Counted from the first letter of the stretch, positions 1 to 11,300 are shown. The stretch: DNA of 64,000 nucleotides from Rhytidiadelphus loreus (GCA_947034895.1 OX344762.1:80160981-80224980), one strand, 5' to 3'. The notes: a model not told the origin generated them from the letters alone. Numbers and translations are program-made.

Positions 1-755
1 AATATAGTGGAGAATTGAGTTGAGAGTCTAAATAAAAAAAAGGTTTTCAAAAAAACTTAATTTTCATTCTTAAAAAACTTGTAGAATAGAAGTACATATG
101 AGATTGAATGAAAATCTATTTTCTTTCTAAGATAGAATTAAAATGCACTAATCCCCACGGTCAAATTGTTGTTGCAAGCAAACTAAACCATGTCAAACTT
201 CTTTTCTTGAACAATTGCCAAAATTGCGTTCCTAAATTAATCTTACAAGGTATTTTTCCCACCAGAAGCTCTAATTGCCCAATAAACAAGATTGTCCATA
301 ACTTTCTCATAAAATATCCAAATGAAATGAAAAAAAGCTTTCCGGATAGACAAAATTATAATCTATGAGGGAAAAAAACTTAGAAAAATAAATTCAAATG
401 CTTGTCACATTTTTTTGCTGCCCATTCTCCCCTGCTTTGGAGTTTGGACTATATGGGCATAACTTTTGTTCCCGGGCACCGATTGGAAAAAAAGTTATAT
501 TACCACAAAGGTAATCGTTTTTTCTATTTTCAAATAAAGTTTCAAAAATTCAGTCCCAATTTTTAGCCCGTAGGTACCATCTCTGACATCCATTCTTGCA
601 AAGACACCAAATTCATAGCCCTCGTATTCAAAATATAATAAAAACATATGTACATTTCAAAAACAAAGGTGTGAATTTCTTTATTCCACAAAACCTTTGG
701 AAAATCAAAAATTGGAAGGCCAAATTGTTTTTTTCTACCACACTAGATCCAACCA
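1..755. other. AT-rich flank, no gene seen
   Basis: No frame here has codon structure or family similarity that I recognise. It lies downstream of the minus-strand coiled-coil gene, so part may be its 3' untranslated region. Confidence 0.4.
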
Positions 756-2261
756 CTAAGCATTTTTTTCACTATTCACAAAGTCACTTTCTTTGGGCTC
801 CGGTCTCATTCTTTGAAGTTCCGCACGGGTGGCACCTATGCCTTCATAGGCCCACTTGCGCCATTCCTTAAAATAAAGGATGTGGTGCTCCAAGTCCAAT
901 ATGCCCTCGTGCAACAACTCTTGTTTTTTCTCCAATAGCTTCACCAAATAAAAAAGCGTTGTTCTTTCTTCTGTATTGCTACCATAATCCGGAGCTAAAG
1001 CCAAGATGCCCTCTTTTTTGGCTTCTTTTAAGGCATCATCATAATATTCCATCTCTAGTTCACATATTTGAAGATTCAAGCTTCTCCTTTCGCTTTGATG
1101 GGACCATTTATCACGTTGCAAAAGATCAAGTTTATTTTGAAGCACCACTAAATCATCGGAAATGTGTGCTCGCCCGTCTTCGATCTTCTTGAAATAATTT
1201 ACTCTACTTTTGTTTAACTTAGAGTAAATCTTCTCATTTTCAGCAACGGCGTTTTCAGTCGCCTCTAACTCCTTCTTCAACCCATCCACAACAGTTGGAT
1301 TCACTGGAAGATGTTGTACCTTCTCTTTCAAATTCATAAGATCCGCTACTGTTGAAGTCAAAGCTGCTCATGCACTTTCGATCTTAGTGCCCAACATCTC
1401 CAAATTGTCTTCCGAATCATTGTCACTACTTCCGCTAGACCCAATGTCTGCACCAGAACGGTCCACATTGATCGGTACATGAACATCTTCGCTTTGTTTT
1501 TGAATCTTGGACAATGATTGCGGCTCCTCAAGCTTCCTCTTGCCCTTCTTGTCAACTTGAACGTCTTCAGCCGCCTCTTGTTTTTCTTTGCCAATGTCTT
1601 CGTCGTCACTCTCAAAAGAATATCCATCGTATTCGTGAGTGTGCTCATCTGAGCTAGAAGTTAAAGACCATTGAACTTGGTCATCACCAACAGCCAACTT
1701 GCCAGGCTTTGCCTCTAAAAGCTTCTGATTTGCTTGAAGAAGTCCTTCATCCAGCACTATCGGTCTGTCCGGGCGGTCACCGATAGGAAGCTCCTTCAAG
1801 GTTGTCCAATCTACCTTTTTCTTCAATTGAACTTCAACGTACACCATTTGCACAAGATAGAAAGAGAAGTTGTCATTTCGATAAGGTTGGGATTCCAAAT
1901 AGAGTTGCTGCCATACCTCCAAACACCTTCGCTGGAAGACAACACTCTTGCAGTAAGCCAAATTTGCCTTATTAGACTTCACGTACAAAGGGTGTCGCCA
2001 AAACGGGAACAACTTGTTGATGTGGCACCAATCCACATATTTGTTTACAGTTTCATATGTCCAAGGCTCTGGTTCTACTTCCCATCCCAAAAAGGCCTTC
2101 ATCTTTGGATGCAACAAGATGGGTACACGCTTCTTGCGAGGTTTGCCGCTCCTTTTACGATCCTTGTCACGAACCGCCTTTTGTTGAGCCGAAGTCGGTA
2201 TCTTGACATACCGTGTGGCGGTTGAGAGTCCTCGCCCTCCATAACGATCACTTCGTCTCAA
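756..2261 (-). pseudogene. Coiled-coil protein of the array A unit, one in-frame stop, no clear ATG
   Basis: One continuous minus-strand frame runs from about 2261 to 756 and is broken only by a TGA at 1368-1370. The N-terminal part (VDWCHINKLFPFWRH, then NKANLAYCKSVVFQRRCLEVWQQLYLES) matches the protein at 11409-13016 (GWCHIDKLFPYHRH, NTANLHPCRNDAFVQRCIEIYRYLYG), so they are paralogs. An acidic Ser-rich linker follows, then a Lys/Glu-rich coiled coil. No in-frame ATG precedes the conserved part. An ATG near 2240 opens another frame (MEGEDSQPPH), which suggests an early frameshift. Array A lies about 265 bp upstream. I do not recognise the family or its function. The single stop and missing start suggest a decayed copy. 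Confidence 0.6.
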
Positions 2262-2431
2262 AAGTAGCCAACTAAGTACTATGCGGTTTAGGGTTGCAAG
2301 CCTAAACCGTAGGTGTAAAAAATGCTAAACGTAATCCTATCACATTTAACATTTACAAAAATACAATGTTCTCGTGAAACACCCTATGTCATCTAAGCGT
2401 GAATAAAATGAGCTGTGCAAAGGGACAAAAA

Positions 2432-2506
2432 TCCCCCCCCACAACTCAAACCCCTAGCTTCTGTGTACGCATTTAGCCACGTCAGCAGGTGAAAGACAGT
2501 GCGCAG
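2432..2506 (-). promoter_or_regulatory. Shared leader block, array A unit
   Basis: Read on the minus strand, this block has GCGCACTGTCTTTCACCT, then GTGGCT, ATGCGT and GGGGTTTGAGTTG followed by a G run and T run. The same order of words is found at 6308-6380 (minus strand), 11226-11300 (plus strand) and, in part, 8101-8140 (plus strand), always between a 14-mer array and a gene. Its place suggests a core promoter or 5' untranslated leader, but no TATA box or start site can be fixed. Confidence 0.5.
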
Positions 2507-2526
2507 AATGCCAGGGAAAATTTAAT

Positions 2527-2891
2527 GGCGACTGCGGGTGGAGGAGAACACTGATGTACCCGAGGTCGCCCCTGGGGCGCGTGTGGGTCCTGAAGTGGGG
2601 CGAGTGCGAGTCAGCCCAGTGCTCCAGGGCGACCGCGGGTCCGGAAGTGGGGCGACTGCGGGTCAGCGCAAGTGCTCCAGGGCGACCGCGGGTCCTAGAG
2701 TGGGGCGACTGCGGGTCTGGACAGGTGCTCCAACGCGACCGCGGGTCGAAGGAGCCCGGGCGAGTGGGTGACCGCGGGTCCAGGGCGACTTCGGGTCCAG
2801 GGCGACTGCGGGTCCACTTTGCGAAGGCGACCGTGGGTCCTGGGCGACAGCGAGTCCTGGGCGACCTCGGGTCCCAGGCGACCGCGGGTCC
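2527..2891 (+). repeat. 14-mer array A (GGGCGACTGCGGGT)
   Basis: Roughly 20 degenerate copies of GGGCGACTGCGGGT or GGGCGACCGCGGGT, separated by short variable spacers such as CCTGAAGTG or TCCAGG, in a GC-rich island within AT-rich DNA. All copies have one orientation, so the minus-strand gene downstream sees ACCCGCAGTCGCCC. Open frames across the array are by-products of its GC content and period. Confidence 0.9.
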
Positions 2892-4654
2892 ATCTATTAA
2901 TGCATGGACTTTTCTTTTCTTTCTTAGTACATGTTTATAGATTGTGATATTTTTTTCCATTTTTCCTTGCGCTGGGAAAGTGGCGATACTAAATGTTACG
3001 GAGGGGCTCCAAGCTTCAACATTCATCCACGTACTGGATAGAAAATGTGATACTAAGTATCTAAAATTCTATTTTCATTTACATTGTGGCGATTTCATTG
3101 AAGACTTTTCTAGAAGTTGAAGTTTTTCTAGCAATTTCATCCAAAATTTTCCTAAAAAATTCCTATAGCTTATAGCTAGCCTAAATTTTTTGTTGCTTTT
3201 GAGCACCAAATCTCAAGGGAAAAAAAAAGGATTGTGAGCTCAATCCCATTTGTGTTGCAAAATTTATGGAATACTAGTTTATACTTTATACTATATTTGG
3301 GGAGCCATTAGGGTTGAGGTCGGTTGTGGTACAAATGGATTCCTTATTGATTATCTGAACAAAAGTTAAATCTTTGCAATTGTTTTAGAAGAAGTTCTTG
3401 TTAACTAATTTTTTTCTTATTAATTAATTTCATTGTTAATTCTTAATTTTATTGTAAATGACTTATTTCATTGTTAATGACTAATTTTATTGTTAATAAC
3501 TAATTCAATTGTTAATAACCAATGTTATGATTATTAAGTATTAACCATTGCAATTGTAACAATAATGTCTTTGTAATTGTTTTGACATGAGATGTTCATT
3601 ATGTATTTTTGGATGTAGACTCAAATTACATACTATGTTACACACACTAATTTTGGTAAATTACATGCCTAATAACTAAATTTCTTGTACGGACACAAAT
3701 CTATAAATGAAAGTCATTGTTGGACTTATATCATACTCCAACCATCTATGAAAGAATGTGTGTTTTTATCAATTTGGATGACATATACCAAAAAAAAGAA
3801 TATGGTAAGAAAACATTATGCTACTAGGAATAATATATATGGTAAAACCAGATTTACATTTATTATTGAATTCATCCAAGTTTTCTTGAATTGCGTGTTT
3901 AATAAATGACAAAGATTATGGCTACATATCTTTTTTGCAATATCCACTCTTGTTTCATTGTCTCAAAAAAAAAAAGGGGTCGCAAGAAGTCAATGAACTT
4001 CCTTTTTCCAAATAAAATAAATAGGAAGAGAGCGAAAAAGGTTAAATAAATAAATAAAAACATCTCTCATCTATTTTGAAATAGGTAAAGTACGAATAAA
4101 AAGGAAAAGTCTAAAAAAGTCTAAAATGTATGTTTCCTATATTTGAATTAGAATAAATAGGAAAAAAAACCCAACTTGCTTTTATTTTTGGAAATAGAAA
4201 AAATAATAAGAGAATGTAAATGATGTATGGCTTACATTTTTTTAGGGATTAAAAAAACAACTATTTGAATTCAATGACCATGAAAGTAAAACTCCTTTCA
4301 AGTGCATACTAGCACATTTTATTCAAGAAATAATACAAGTCTTCAACATCAATTACCAACTAATTTATTTTCATTTTCTTATTTTCCTTGCGTCCATTAT
4401 ATACTACGGAATCAAAAAGGACCAAGAACATTTGAATTCAAAAGTTGTTATACTTTGCATAACAATGTGTAAAAGGCCATATTCAATATATACAATTTGA
4501 CAAATAGCCCATTGAGTAATTGTTTTTCTAAAGACAAGGCGCGTAGCATAAAATTCCTTCATATATTATAGGAAAATATTACAAAGTAAGCAACACATAA
4601 TTGGCCACCAAGCTCATTGCTTGCAGCACTAAACTCTTGCTCTAGACTATCCTA
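2892..4654. other. AT-rich intergenic region with a small minisatellite
   Basis: No gene is supported. About 3425-3530 is a degenerate tandem run of roughly 20-bp units of the type ATTGTTAATAACTAATTTT. Poly-A stretches occur near 3965. The short open frames match nothing I recognise. Confidence 0.5.
3425..3530. repeat. ATTGTTAATAACTAATTT minisatellite
   Basis: About five degenerate copies of a 17-22 bp AT-only unit (ATTGTTAAT, AACTAATTTT) occur in tandem. Confidence 0.6.
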
Positions 4655-6247
4655 TTACAAAGGTGAGTCTCGGAACACCAATTCGGGGGGCATCATGGAC
4701 CATGGTGGAGACATAAGGGAATTTGTGATCTCTATACACGTTGGTCTCTTCTTTGGGTCAGTGTTCACGAGTTCACGCAACTTCATTCCAAAGTACATTG
4801 ATCCCTCGCGGTTCTTGAACAAATCCTTGTCCCAATCGTCCATATCACCAATTCTCATCCATTCGGTCAACTTCCCAATAGAATACGAGTCTGACTGTTG
4901 CGTATATTTATACCGTTGTTGCATGATCGGTATGCTTGTATCGGAATTTGGAGGTCCATATGCATAAAACAACTCCGGGGCAACCCATCAACGACCTTCT
5001 CGGTATTGATCCCTCTCGGCCTCAGATGGCTTTCCAAAATGTGAAGGCGCGTTTTCGTCAAAACGACTTGATATTCGAAAATCACAAATTCCAATGTTGA
5101 TTATGTCGTTTGAATAATCCGGAAAATGCAACATGATGTTCATGGGAGACAAGTCATTGTGTAGCACGCGGCACTTGTGCATGAGATTTGTCACATATAC
5201 TAAAGCCCATGCCAACTTTGCCTTGTGCCTTCGGAAGAGACCAAATTCTTTTTGTTTCTCTTCAGGAAGTCTTGTGGCTTTTTGCATTTCATGCCAGTCA
5301 ATGGTTGGTGATACAGAACGATCTAAATGCCTCAACTCATTCAAATGGCCCCCATTCCACCACAAAGTGTACACTTCATTCGTGCGAGAATGAATGGCAA
5401 AAAACTTAATGATGCCAGGGTGGTTCAAGGGGCATGCAAGGGCCTCCATGGATCGTTGCACTCTCCCCTCGCGCGGGTTTATTGCCTTGGATACTTTCCC
5501 AGCAAAAGCGATGTAGCTTGGAATTGTATCCATTCCTTCAATGCGTACCTTACGCACTTTTGCATACCCCCCTTCACGTTCAAAAGCACTAAGGGGCACC
5601 ACTTTCGCCGTATCGGGGATCCACGTGATACACAATCCACCATCTTGTGCAAATGCTGCCTGCACTGCTGCATTTTTCCACTTAAAACCCCTTGCCGAGC
5701 CTCTTGCCAATTTCTTCACTGCGTTGGACCACCACTCCATTTTTTGGCGGAATGCCTTGATGTCTTCTGATTCCTCTACTATCGGAAGAAATGGTCGATG
5801 TTCCTCCATCAATTTCTTGGTATTGAACATCACCGCTTTCAATGTGTTATCAAGCCATTCAAATAGTCTCAAAGAATATGTCAAGTCAATGTCTACGAAA
5901 TCATCGGATCCCTTTAGCTTGGTTAAAATCCGTGCTTGTAAATCGTTTGGCAAGGCCACACTACCAGTTGTAGGACACCTCAAATAGCTTGCCTCCAAGA
6001 ATTGTACACTTTTCCCTGCGTACTACTGGAGACACGCTTCGTATGCATATCGGGTATAACTCGGGGGAGGATAGTTGGAGTCCTTGTCATGTGCTGACTT
6101 CTGCTTCTTGCCCTTCCGTCGCTCTTGACTCCCTCCTTCTTCGTTTTCATTTACAGCTATCGGAACCTCAAAAAAAATTGGATCATCAAGGTCCAGATCC
6201 CATAAAGACTTTCTCCTTGTAGTGTTGCCTTCATGTGGAAAAGCCAT
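4655..6247 (-). pseudogene. Protein-kinase-like gene with two in-frame stops (array B unit)
   Basis: A single minus-strand frame of 531 codons starts at ATG 6247 (MAFPHEGNTT) and is interrupted by TAG at 6023-6025 and TGA at 4988-4990, with no frameshift. Kinase features follow in order: IAFAGKV as a possible VAIK lysine segment, HPGIIKFFAIHS, the catalytic loop VLHNDLSPMNIML (HND instead of HRD), CDFR where DFG is expected, then WVAPELF directly after the TGA and a C-lobe ending with KKRPTCIEI. The long N-terminal extension is unfamiliar. Altered HRD and DFG motifs suggest a pseudokinase even before the stops. Array B and the shared leader block lie directly upstream. Family assignment as kinase fold is fairly firm; the substrate is unknown. 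Confidence 0.75.
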
Positions 6248-6307
6248 GTTGTACTTGGGAACAATTCAAAACCGTAGTTCAAAATTCGTAGATTGAAAGG
6301 GTAAAAA

Positions 6308-6380
6308 TTCCCCCCCCAATTGAAACCCCAGCCCATGGGCACGCATCCAGCCACCTGAAGGTAGGTGAAAGACAGTGCGC
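6308..6380 (-). promoter_or_regulatory. Shared leader block, array B unit
   Basis: On the minus strand this has GCGCACTGTCTTTCACCT, GGTGGCTGGATGCGTGCCC, GGGGTTTCAATTGG and a G run followed by ATTTTTA. It is the closest relative of the array A leader. It ends about 60 bp upstream of the kinase ATG, which fits a promoter or untranslated leader. Confidence 0.55.
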
Positions 6381-6426
6381 AAGGCTAAAGTAAGGTGAGA
6401 ATCGAAAGTGGGGCTAACGCTTAAGT

Positions 6427-6759
6427 ACCCGAAGTCGCCTCAGGGCGCGTGCGTTTGGGTGACTGCGGGTCAGGAGGGGGCGACTGCGGGTCTGAAGTGG
6501 GGCGACTGCGGGTCTGAAGACAGCGGGAATGGGCGACTGCGCGTTTTTGGAGCGCTGAAATGGGCGACTGCGCATCAAGGGCGACTGCGGATCGTGGGCG
6601 ACCGCGGGTACCAACTAAACCATCCTGAAACTTGCACACGCGGTCGCCCACAAAGAAGTCTCTTCGACCCGCAGTCGCCCCCTACGCGCAGTCGCCTTGA
6701 TTCAAATGTGTTTTTTGCTTCGTCGATGACCTGCGGTCGCCCCTGACCCGAGGTCGCCC
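6427..6759. repeat. 14-mer array B, two opposed halves
   Basis: The gene-proximal half (6427-6610) has mostly GGGCGACTGCGGGT on the plus strand. The distal half (about 6640-6759) has the reverse complement, ACCCGCAGTCGCCC. The array is therefore a large imperfect dyad around 6615-6640. The minus-strand kinase gene downstream again sees ACCCGCAGTCGCCC in the proximal half. Confidence 0.85.
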
Positions 6760-6922
6760 TAAACCAACAACCAATCTGACCCAACACTAATTAGCATCTG
6801 CAGCATATTCTAATTGATTTTTCCTTATCTCACATCCAAAATTGGTAATAAATGTTAGGCGTCAGTTCATATCAAAGACATAGCAAGGCAATGGAAGAAT
6901 TATTCTCACAATGTGAAGGGTT

Positions 6923-6952
6923 TCCCTAACCCTAAACCCTAGACCCTAGACC
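6923..6952. repeat. Short interstitial telomere-like run
   Basis: The stretch reads CCCTAACCCTAAACCCTAG and then two CCCTAGACC-like units, close to the plant telomere unit CCCTAAA. It is too short and degenerate to be a telomere. Confidence 0.6.
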
Positions 6953-7066
6953 TTAGAAAACAATAATACAACTTTTATCTAGAATCAAATCTTTAAACCT
7001 ATATAAAATACTTACACATCCTACACGAAATGTAGTGTTTTAGACCTAAAACAGAATCATGTCTTT

Positions 7067-7390
7067 TTTGTCTTGTTGAATTTGTAAACAAAATGGAGGA
7101 AGTAACATATGATTAAAGGGAATTAGAAACAATAAGGGAGAGGTCCCAAAAAAAACACCATCTCGTGAATCATGCCCAAATAAATCTAATTACACCTCCC
7201 CACTATTAGAATGTACATAAAACTTTCATTTGGAACTTCTTGCCAAAGGAATGTTGGAGAGCTAATGCAAAACCTAGGATTTGTTTGTCTTGTTGAATTT
7301 GTAAACAAAATGGAGGAAGTAACATATGATTAAAGGGAATTAGAAACAATAAGGGAGAGGGGTCCCAAAAAAAAAATTAATCTTGTGAAA
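7067..7390. repeat. Direct duplication of about 105 bp
   Basis: The segment beginning TTTGTCTTGTTGAATTTG at 7067 recurs at 7284, 217 bp downstream. Both copies contain AAATGGAGGAAGTAACATATG and a following GGTCCC-polyA stretch, with only a few differences, so the duplication is recent. Confidence 0.8.
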
Positions 7391-7399
7391 CATGCCCAT

Positions 7400-8047
7400 A
7401 CCCGCAGTCGCCCAAAGCGCAGTCGCCCTAGAACCCTAGGTCTGATTTTGGAAGTGATCTGGGGACCCGCAGTCGCCCCTTACGCGCAGTCGCCCTGATG
7501 GAAGGGGGGAGATTGCATTTTCAAAATTTTTGGTGTCTCCCACCTTGATCCGCACTCGCCCCCTACGCGCAGTCGCCCTGATGGAAGGGGGGAGATTGCA
7601 TTTTGAAATAGTTAGGTTGCTCCCACCTTGACCCGCAGTCGCCTTGATGGAAGGGGGGAGATTGCATTTTCGAAATTTTTGGTGTCTCCCACCTTGACCC
7701 GCAGTCGCCCTGATAGAGGGCGGAAAAGTATTTGGTGTCTCCCTCCCCTTCCATATGGGCGACTGCGGGTCAAGGAGTTTGCATTTTCTCCTTGACCTGC
7801 AGTCGCCCCCTATGCGCAATCGCCTTGATAGAGGGGGGATTTTGAAATGTGTTTCCTCCTCGAGGACCCGAGGTCGCCCTGACCCGCGGTCGCCCTGATC
7901 CAAGGTCGCCCTCATCCGAGGTCGCCCTTGAAAGACGCGAGGGATCCTTGGACCGGACCCGCGGTCGCCCCACGCGCAGTCGCCCCATGCGCTGTCGCCC
8001 TAGTATCCGTGTTAGGGTTAGCGCATGCGCCCCTGGCGACCGCGGGT
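7400..8047 (+). repeat. 14-mer array C with a longer tandem unit
   Basis: About 20 copies of ACCCGCAGTCGCCC or close variants lie mostly on the plus strand, with inverted copies near 7755 and 8035. From 7470 to 7745 the motif sits within a higher-order repeat of about 75-90 bp: the 14-mer, then TGATGGAAGGGGGGAGATTG, then TGGTGTCTCCCACCTTGA. Three to four copies are visible, so the arrays grow by duplication of larger blocks. Confidence 0.85.
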
Positions 8048-8100
8048 ATTTCATGGGCTGTTCCAGCCTGTGGTCCATAATTTTCATAACTGCTCCTTGT

Positions 8101-8140
8101 AGTTCACCTACCTTGTAGTGGCTGAATGTGGGCCCAATGT
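8101..8140 (+). promoter_or_regulatory. Partial shared leader block, array C unit
   Basis: TTCACCTACCTTGTAGTGGC and TGAATGTGGGCCC follow array C and resemble the leader words of arrays A, B and D. The first words (GCGCACTG) are not clear here. Confidence 0.4.
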
Positions 8141-8756
8141 TGTGGAGGTCTCGTGGGTTTTTTGGTTTCCCACAAACAGCCAACAATACAGCAGACACTT
8201 CTTGTATACTTCAATGAACCCAAAATCTTTTCCATTAGTTTAGGATAGTGAGAATATCAAAGCCATTTGATGTAGAGGGCCTTGAAACGGCAATTGCATT
8301 CATTGTGGCAAAGTTGTTGAATAATAAGGATGCACACACAAATGGGTGTGAAGTCACCGAAAAAGGGTACACTAAATTTACATTTAAAACAATTAGCAAT
8401 TCAAATGAAAATGATTCATTTGGTTCTTCATTGATTCTCTTTCATTTTTGGGTGTTATAGTAACGTAGGGGGGCCTCAATTGTTATGTAGCCTATTCAAA
8501 TTTAATCTTCTTGCATTGCTAATGATTAGTTATTTGGCTCCTTACAGGCTTAATGGCAGGTGTTCAATTTAGCAAGTGCTCAGAGGAAGTCATAATTATT
8601 CTCGACCATGAATATTTCCAGTAAAAATTTGTTTAGTTTGCCTTTGACTTCCTTATTGTCATCCACTTGTATTGTAGACAATGTCTTTTTAATAGGTGGG
8701 AGAATCACCATGACAATGACTATTCTATTGGAATTGATTTGTGATCTTTGAAATAG

Positions 8757-9563
8757 GATTAAGGACTTTTGGAAAGGCTACAAATTGTATTGCTTTGCTC
8801 ATTATGGCCAATGCAATGAGTCCAAAGGCCATTTCCAAGCCAGCAAAATGGGTGAGTAAAATATTGCCCTTCATTTTGTATAGGTGATTTGAATCCTTGA
8901 ATAATGAAATGAACATGTATTAATGAACATTTCTAGTTGGATAGTTAGTGGTGGACATTTCATCTCACTATTAGTGCTTATTTGCTGCATGACGAGTGAT
9001 GTGTTTGATACAAAACACACGCGATATTGTTTGGGGAGCCAAATTTGATGAGGCCATTAGGGAGGGGTGGGCCATGATGGAAGAATATGTGTGGGTTCGG
9101 CAAGGAAAAGATTGCACAAACCTCAGGTTCGGTTGTTCTAGTATAGAACTTGTATTATAAGATTATATGCTAAAAATACCCATATGTAGTTGTTATGTTT
9201 TAATATTCATTGATATGGGGGGCCGGGAGATGCAGGGCTTTATTAGAAGAATTTGAGGATGTCGAGAAACTTTTTGAGTCTGAGAATGGATGCTTGTTGT
9301 TACAACTCATTAAGGTTAGTGCAATACCACAACACGAGTTAATATACTTGCTAGGTTAGTATTGTTTGTACCCCATTCTGTGAATATCATATGTACTAAT
9401 GACAATTTCACCTTAGGATGATGAGCACGGGACGGAACGCGCATTTACACAATCTCTGAGCGTTCAAATCAACACCACGGATATCTTTGAGCAGACCAAT
9501 AATAGGTTAAACCAAGCTCGCGCAAACTTGGACAACCTTGTGCCACGGGCAAATCGTTCGTGA
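8757..9563 (+). CDS. Unrecognised spliced gene downstream of array C (3' exons)
   Basis: Four exons fit one frame with GT-AG borders and matching phases: 8757-8851, 8997-9126, 9236-9314 and 9417-9563 (TGA stop). They encode about 150 residues: IKDFWKGYKLYCFAHYGQ, then IVWGAKFDEAIREGW, LLEEFEDVEKLFESENG, and a Gln/Asn-rich likely helical end (FEQTNNRLNQARANLDN). The joins are phase-consistent, which chance would rarely give. The 5' exon is not found: the frame at 8248-8460 opens without ATG and does not join cleanly. A CNES/CFAH-type Cys pair is visible, but I recognise no family. Confidence 0.5.
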
Positions 9564-10827
9564 CTAGAGACATTGTTGTGGTGCATCAAACGGCAGCCTT
9601 GTACCATGGCATAAGACCCTATTTTGATTTTTGAGTTGGGATCATAAAAAGAAATAAGTTATTTATGAAGATAATAGTACTAAAGTCATGCTAGACATGT
9701 GAAATAGCAATGTGCTTGACAAAGAACTTCATTTTACATTTCTATACTATGATTTTGCTAAACAATGCATGGATTGTTTATCTCAAATGGATGATCATAT
9801 TTTGCTAAACAGTCCATGGTATATGAATGTTTAATTAATTAGTGCCCAATACTTTAATGGTTTACATATTTGACCCCTCCCAAAAAATATATACCCATAA
9901 ATGTGACCCCCCAATAAAATATATACCCATAAATGTTGTGGCTTGTTATTCTTGGTTCACAAGTTTGAAATCCCCAAATATTGAAAATGTACAAATGTAT
10001 GCCCTTGATTTAATCCCTTTGTTTGTAAATATGATGGCTACACTTTTAATTAATATGAAACAAGTTTTATTGTTTGGATACCTATGAATGTACAGATAAA
10101 TAAAATTTGAACAAAACCATGAAATCAGCTGGGAAATAGCTATGACAATTAATTGTGACAATTAGTTCCCAACTACACCTTCACGGTGCTTGATGAAGCA
10201 CATGATGAAAGTTATATGGGAGCTCATGCTGTCACACCCAATCCTTATGAGATATTTGAACAACCATCTTACTACACCTATCCTATGCATTGTATAATTG
10301 ATTATATTGAGTTTTGTTCTCTCACGCAATTTATAATGTGTCAATCACACTTGACCATAAATGAATAAAAGGTATTTATTCCTCAATTCCCAAACCCCTT
10401 CTTTTGGAGCTCTCCGAAAGTGGTCTACATTGATCAAGAATCCCACATTCTTCATAGTTGGATCTTGTTTTACAATGGATTCACCATACAAATTCAAACT
10501 AAACATAATAGAGATAGCATTGGAAAATAAAACGCAACCATGTGAATCATGGATGGTAAATTTCTTATGTTTGATTATTTTCTTATTGAAATTGCAGAAG
10601 TGATGTTAGGGTGGGAATCCTCTTTTTGCATGTCAAATCTAATAAGTTGCAACAATAATTAATAAAATGGCTAAAGATGCATAACCCAAATTTTTAAATA
10701 AAAGATGAAAAGGTGCAATACATTTTTATGAAGTGCATTGGTAACTAAAATTTATGTCCACAATTTTGTGTAAGAGAACTTCAAAGTGAAAGTCTTAGAG
10801 GTTCAGAAATTCAAAATCCCGCCCTGT
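9564..10827. other. AT-rich intergenic region, no gene seen
   Basis: The region holds short open frames only and nothing recognisable. A small direct repeat, AAAATATATACCCATAAATG, occurs twice near 9882-9935. Confidence 0.4.
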
Positions 10828-11180
10828 ACCCGCAGTCGCCCACCCGTGGTCGCCCCACCCGCGGTCGCCCTACCCGCGGTCGCCTCACTGTAGGGGTCCA
10901 GAAATTACTCTGTGGTGCCCCACACGCGGTCGCCCATCTCCAGTAGCCTCAAACCCGCAGTCGCCCTACCCACAGTCGCCCTACCCGCAGTCGCGCAGGA
11001 CCCCAGTACTTCTATAGCCATCGACCCGCGGTCGCCCATCCCCAGTAGCCCCAGACCCGCAGTCGCCCTACCCGCAGTCGCCTTCGCAGTCGGCCCCTTA
11101 GACCCGCAGTCGCCCTACCCGCGGTCGCTCTCAGACCTGCACGCGCCCCTTCCCGCACTCGCCCCAGGGCGATTGCGGGT
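10828..11180 (+). repeat. 14-mer array D
   Basis: About 15 copies of ACCCGCAGTCGCCC or ACCCGCGGTCGCCC, several in direct 15-bp tandem with a T or C between copies. A duplicated higher-order block, GGTCGCCCATC-CCAGTAGCC, occurs near 10927 and 11030. The last copy, near 11165, is inverted. The orientation is the coding sense of the gene at 11409. Confidence 0.9.
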
Positions 11181-11225
11181 TAATTAGCTGTCTCCCCACC
11201 CGACTTCGCCACTTTCCCTTCTTGC

Positions 11226-11300
11226 TGCGTACTGCCTTTCATCTACTTTACAGTGGCTGATTGCGTGCCCGGGAGCTTGGGTTTTGAGTTTCACTTACAT
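11226..11300 (+). promoter_or_regulatory. Shared leader block, array D unit
   Basis: GCGTACTGCCTTTCATCTAC, CAGTGGCTGATTGCGTGCCC and GGGTTTTGAGTTTCAC match the leader words of arrays A and B in order and spacing. A TTTAGGG telo-box-like word follows at about 11360; a similar one lies upstream of the array A gene near 2285. Confidence 0.5.

Noticed and set aside
2454..3026. Open frames across arrays (for example 2454-3026, 7436-7915, 10912-11187) as Arg/Pro-rich proteins
   Set aside because: They simply translate the GC-rich repeats in whichever frame lacks stops, and no start or homology supports them.
4988..6025. In-frame stops in the kinase and other genes as sites of U-to-C RNA editing
   Set aside because: Such editing is known in organelles of some non-seed plants, but this is nuclear-type DNA with transposon neighbours, so nonsense decay is simpler.
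6923..6952. Telomere or chromosome end
   Set aside because: Only about four degenerate units, with genes continuing on both sides.
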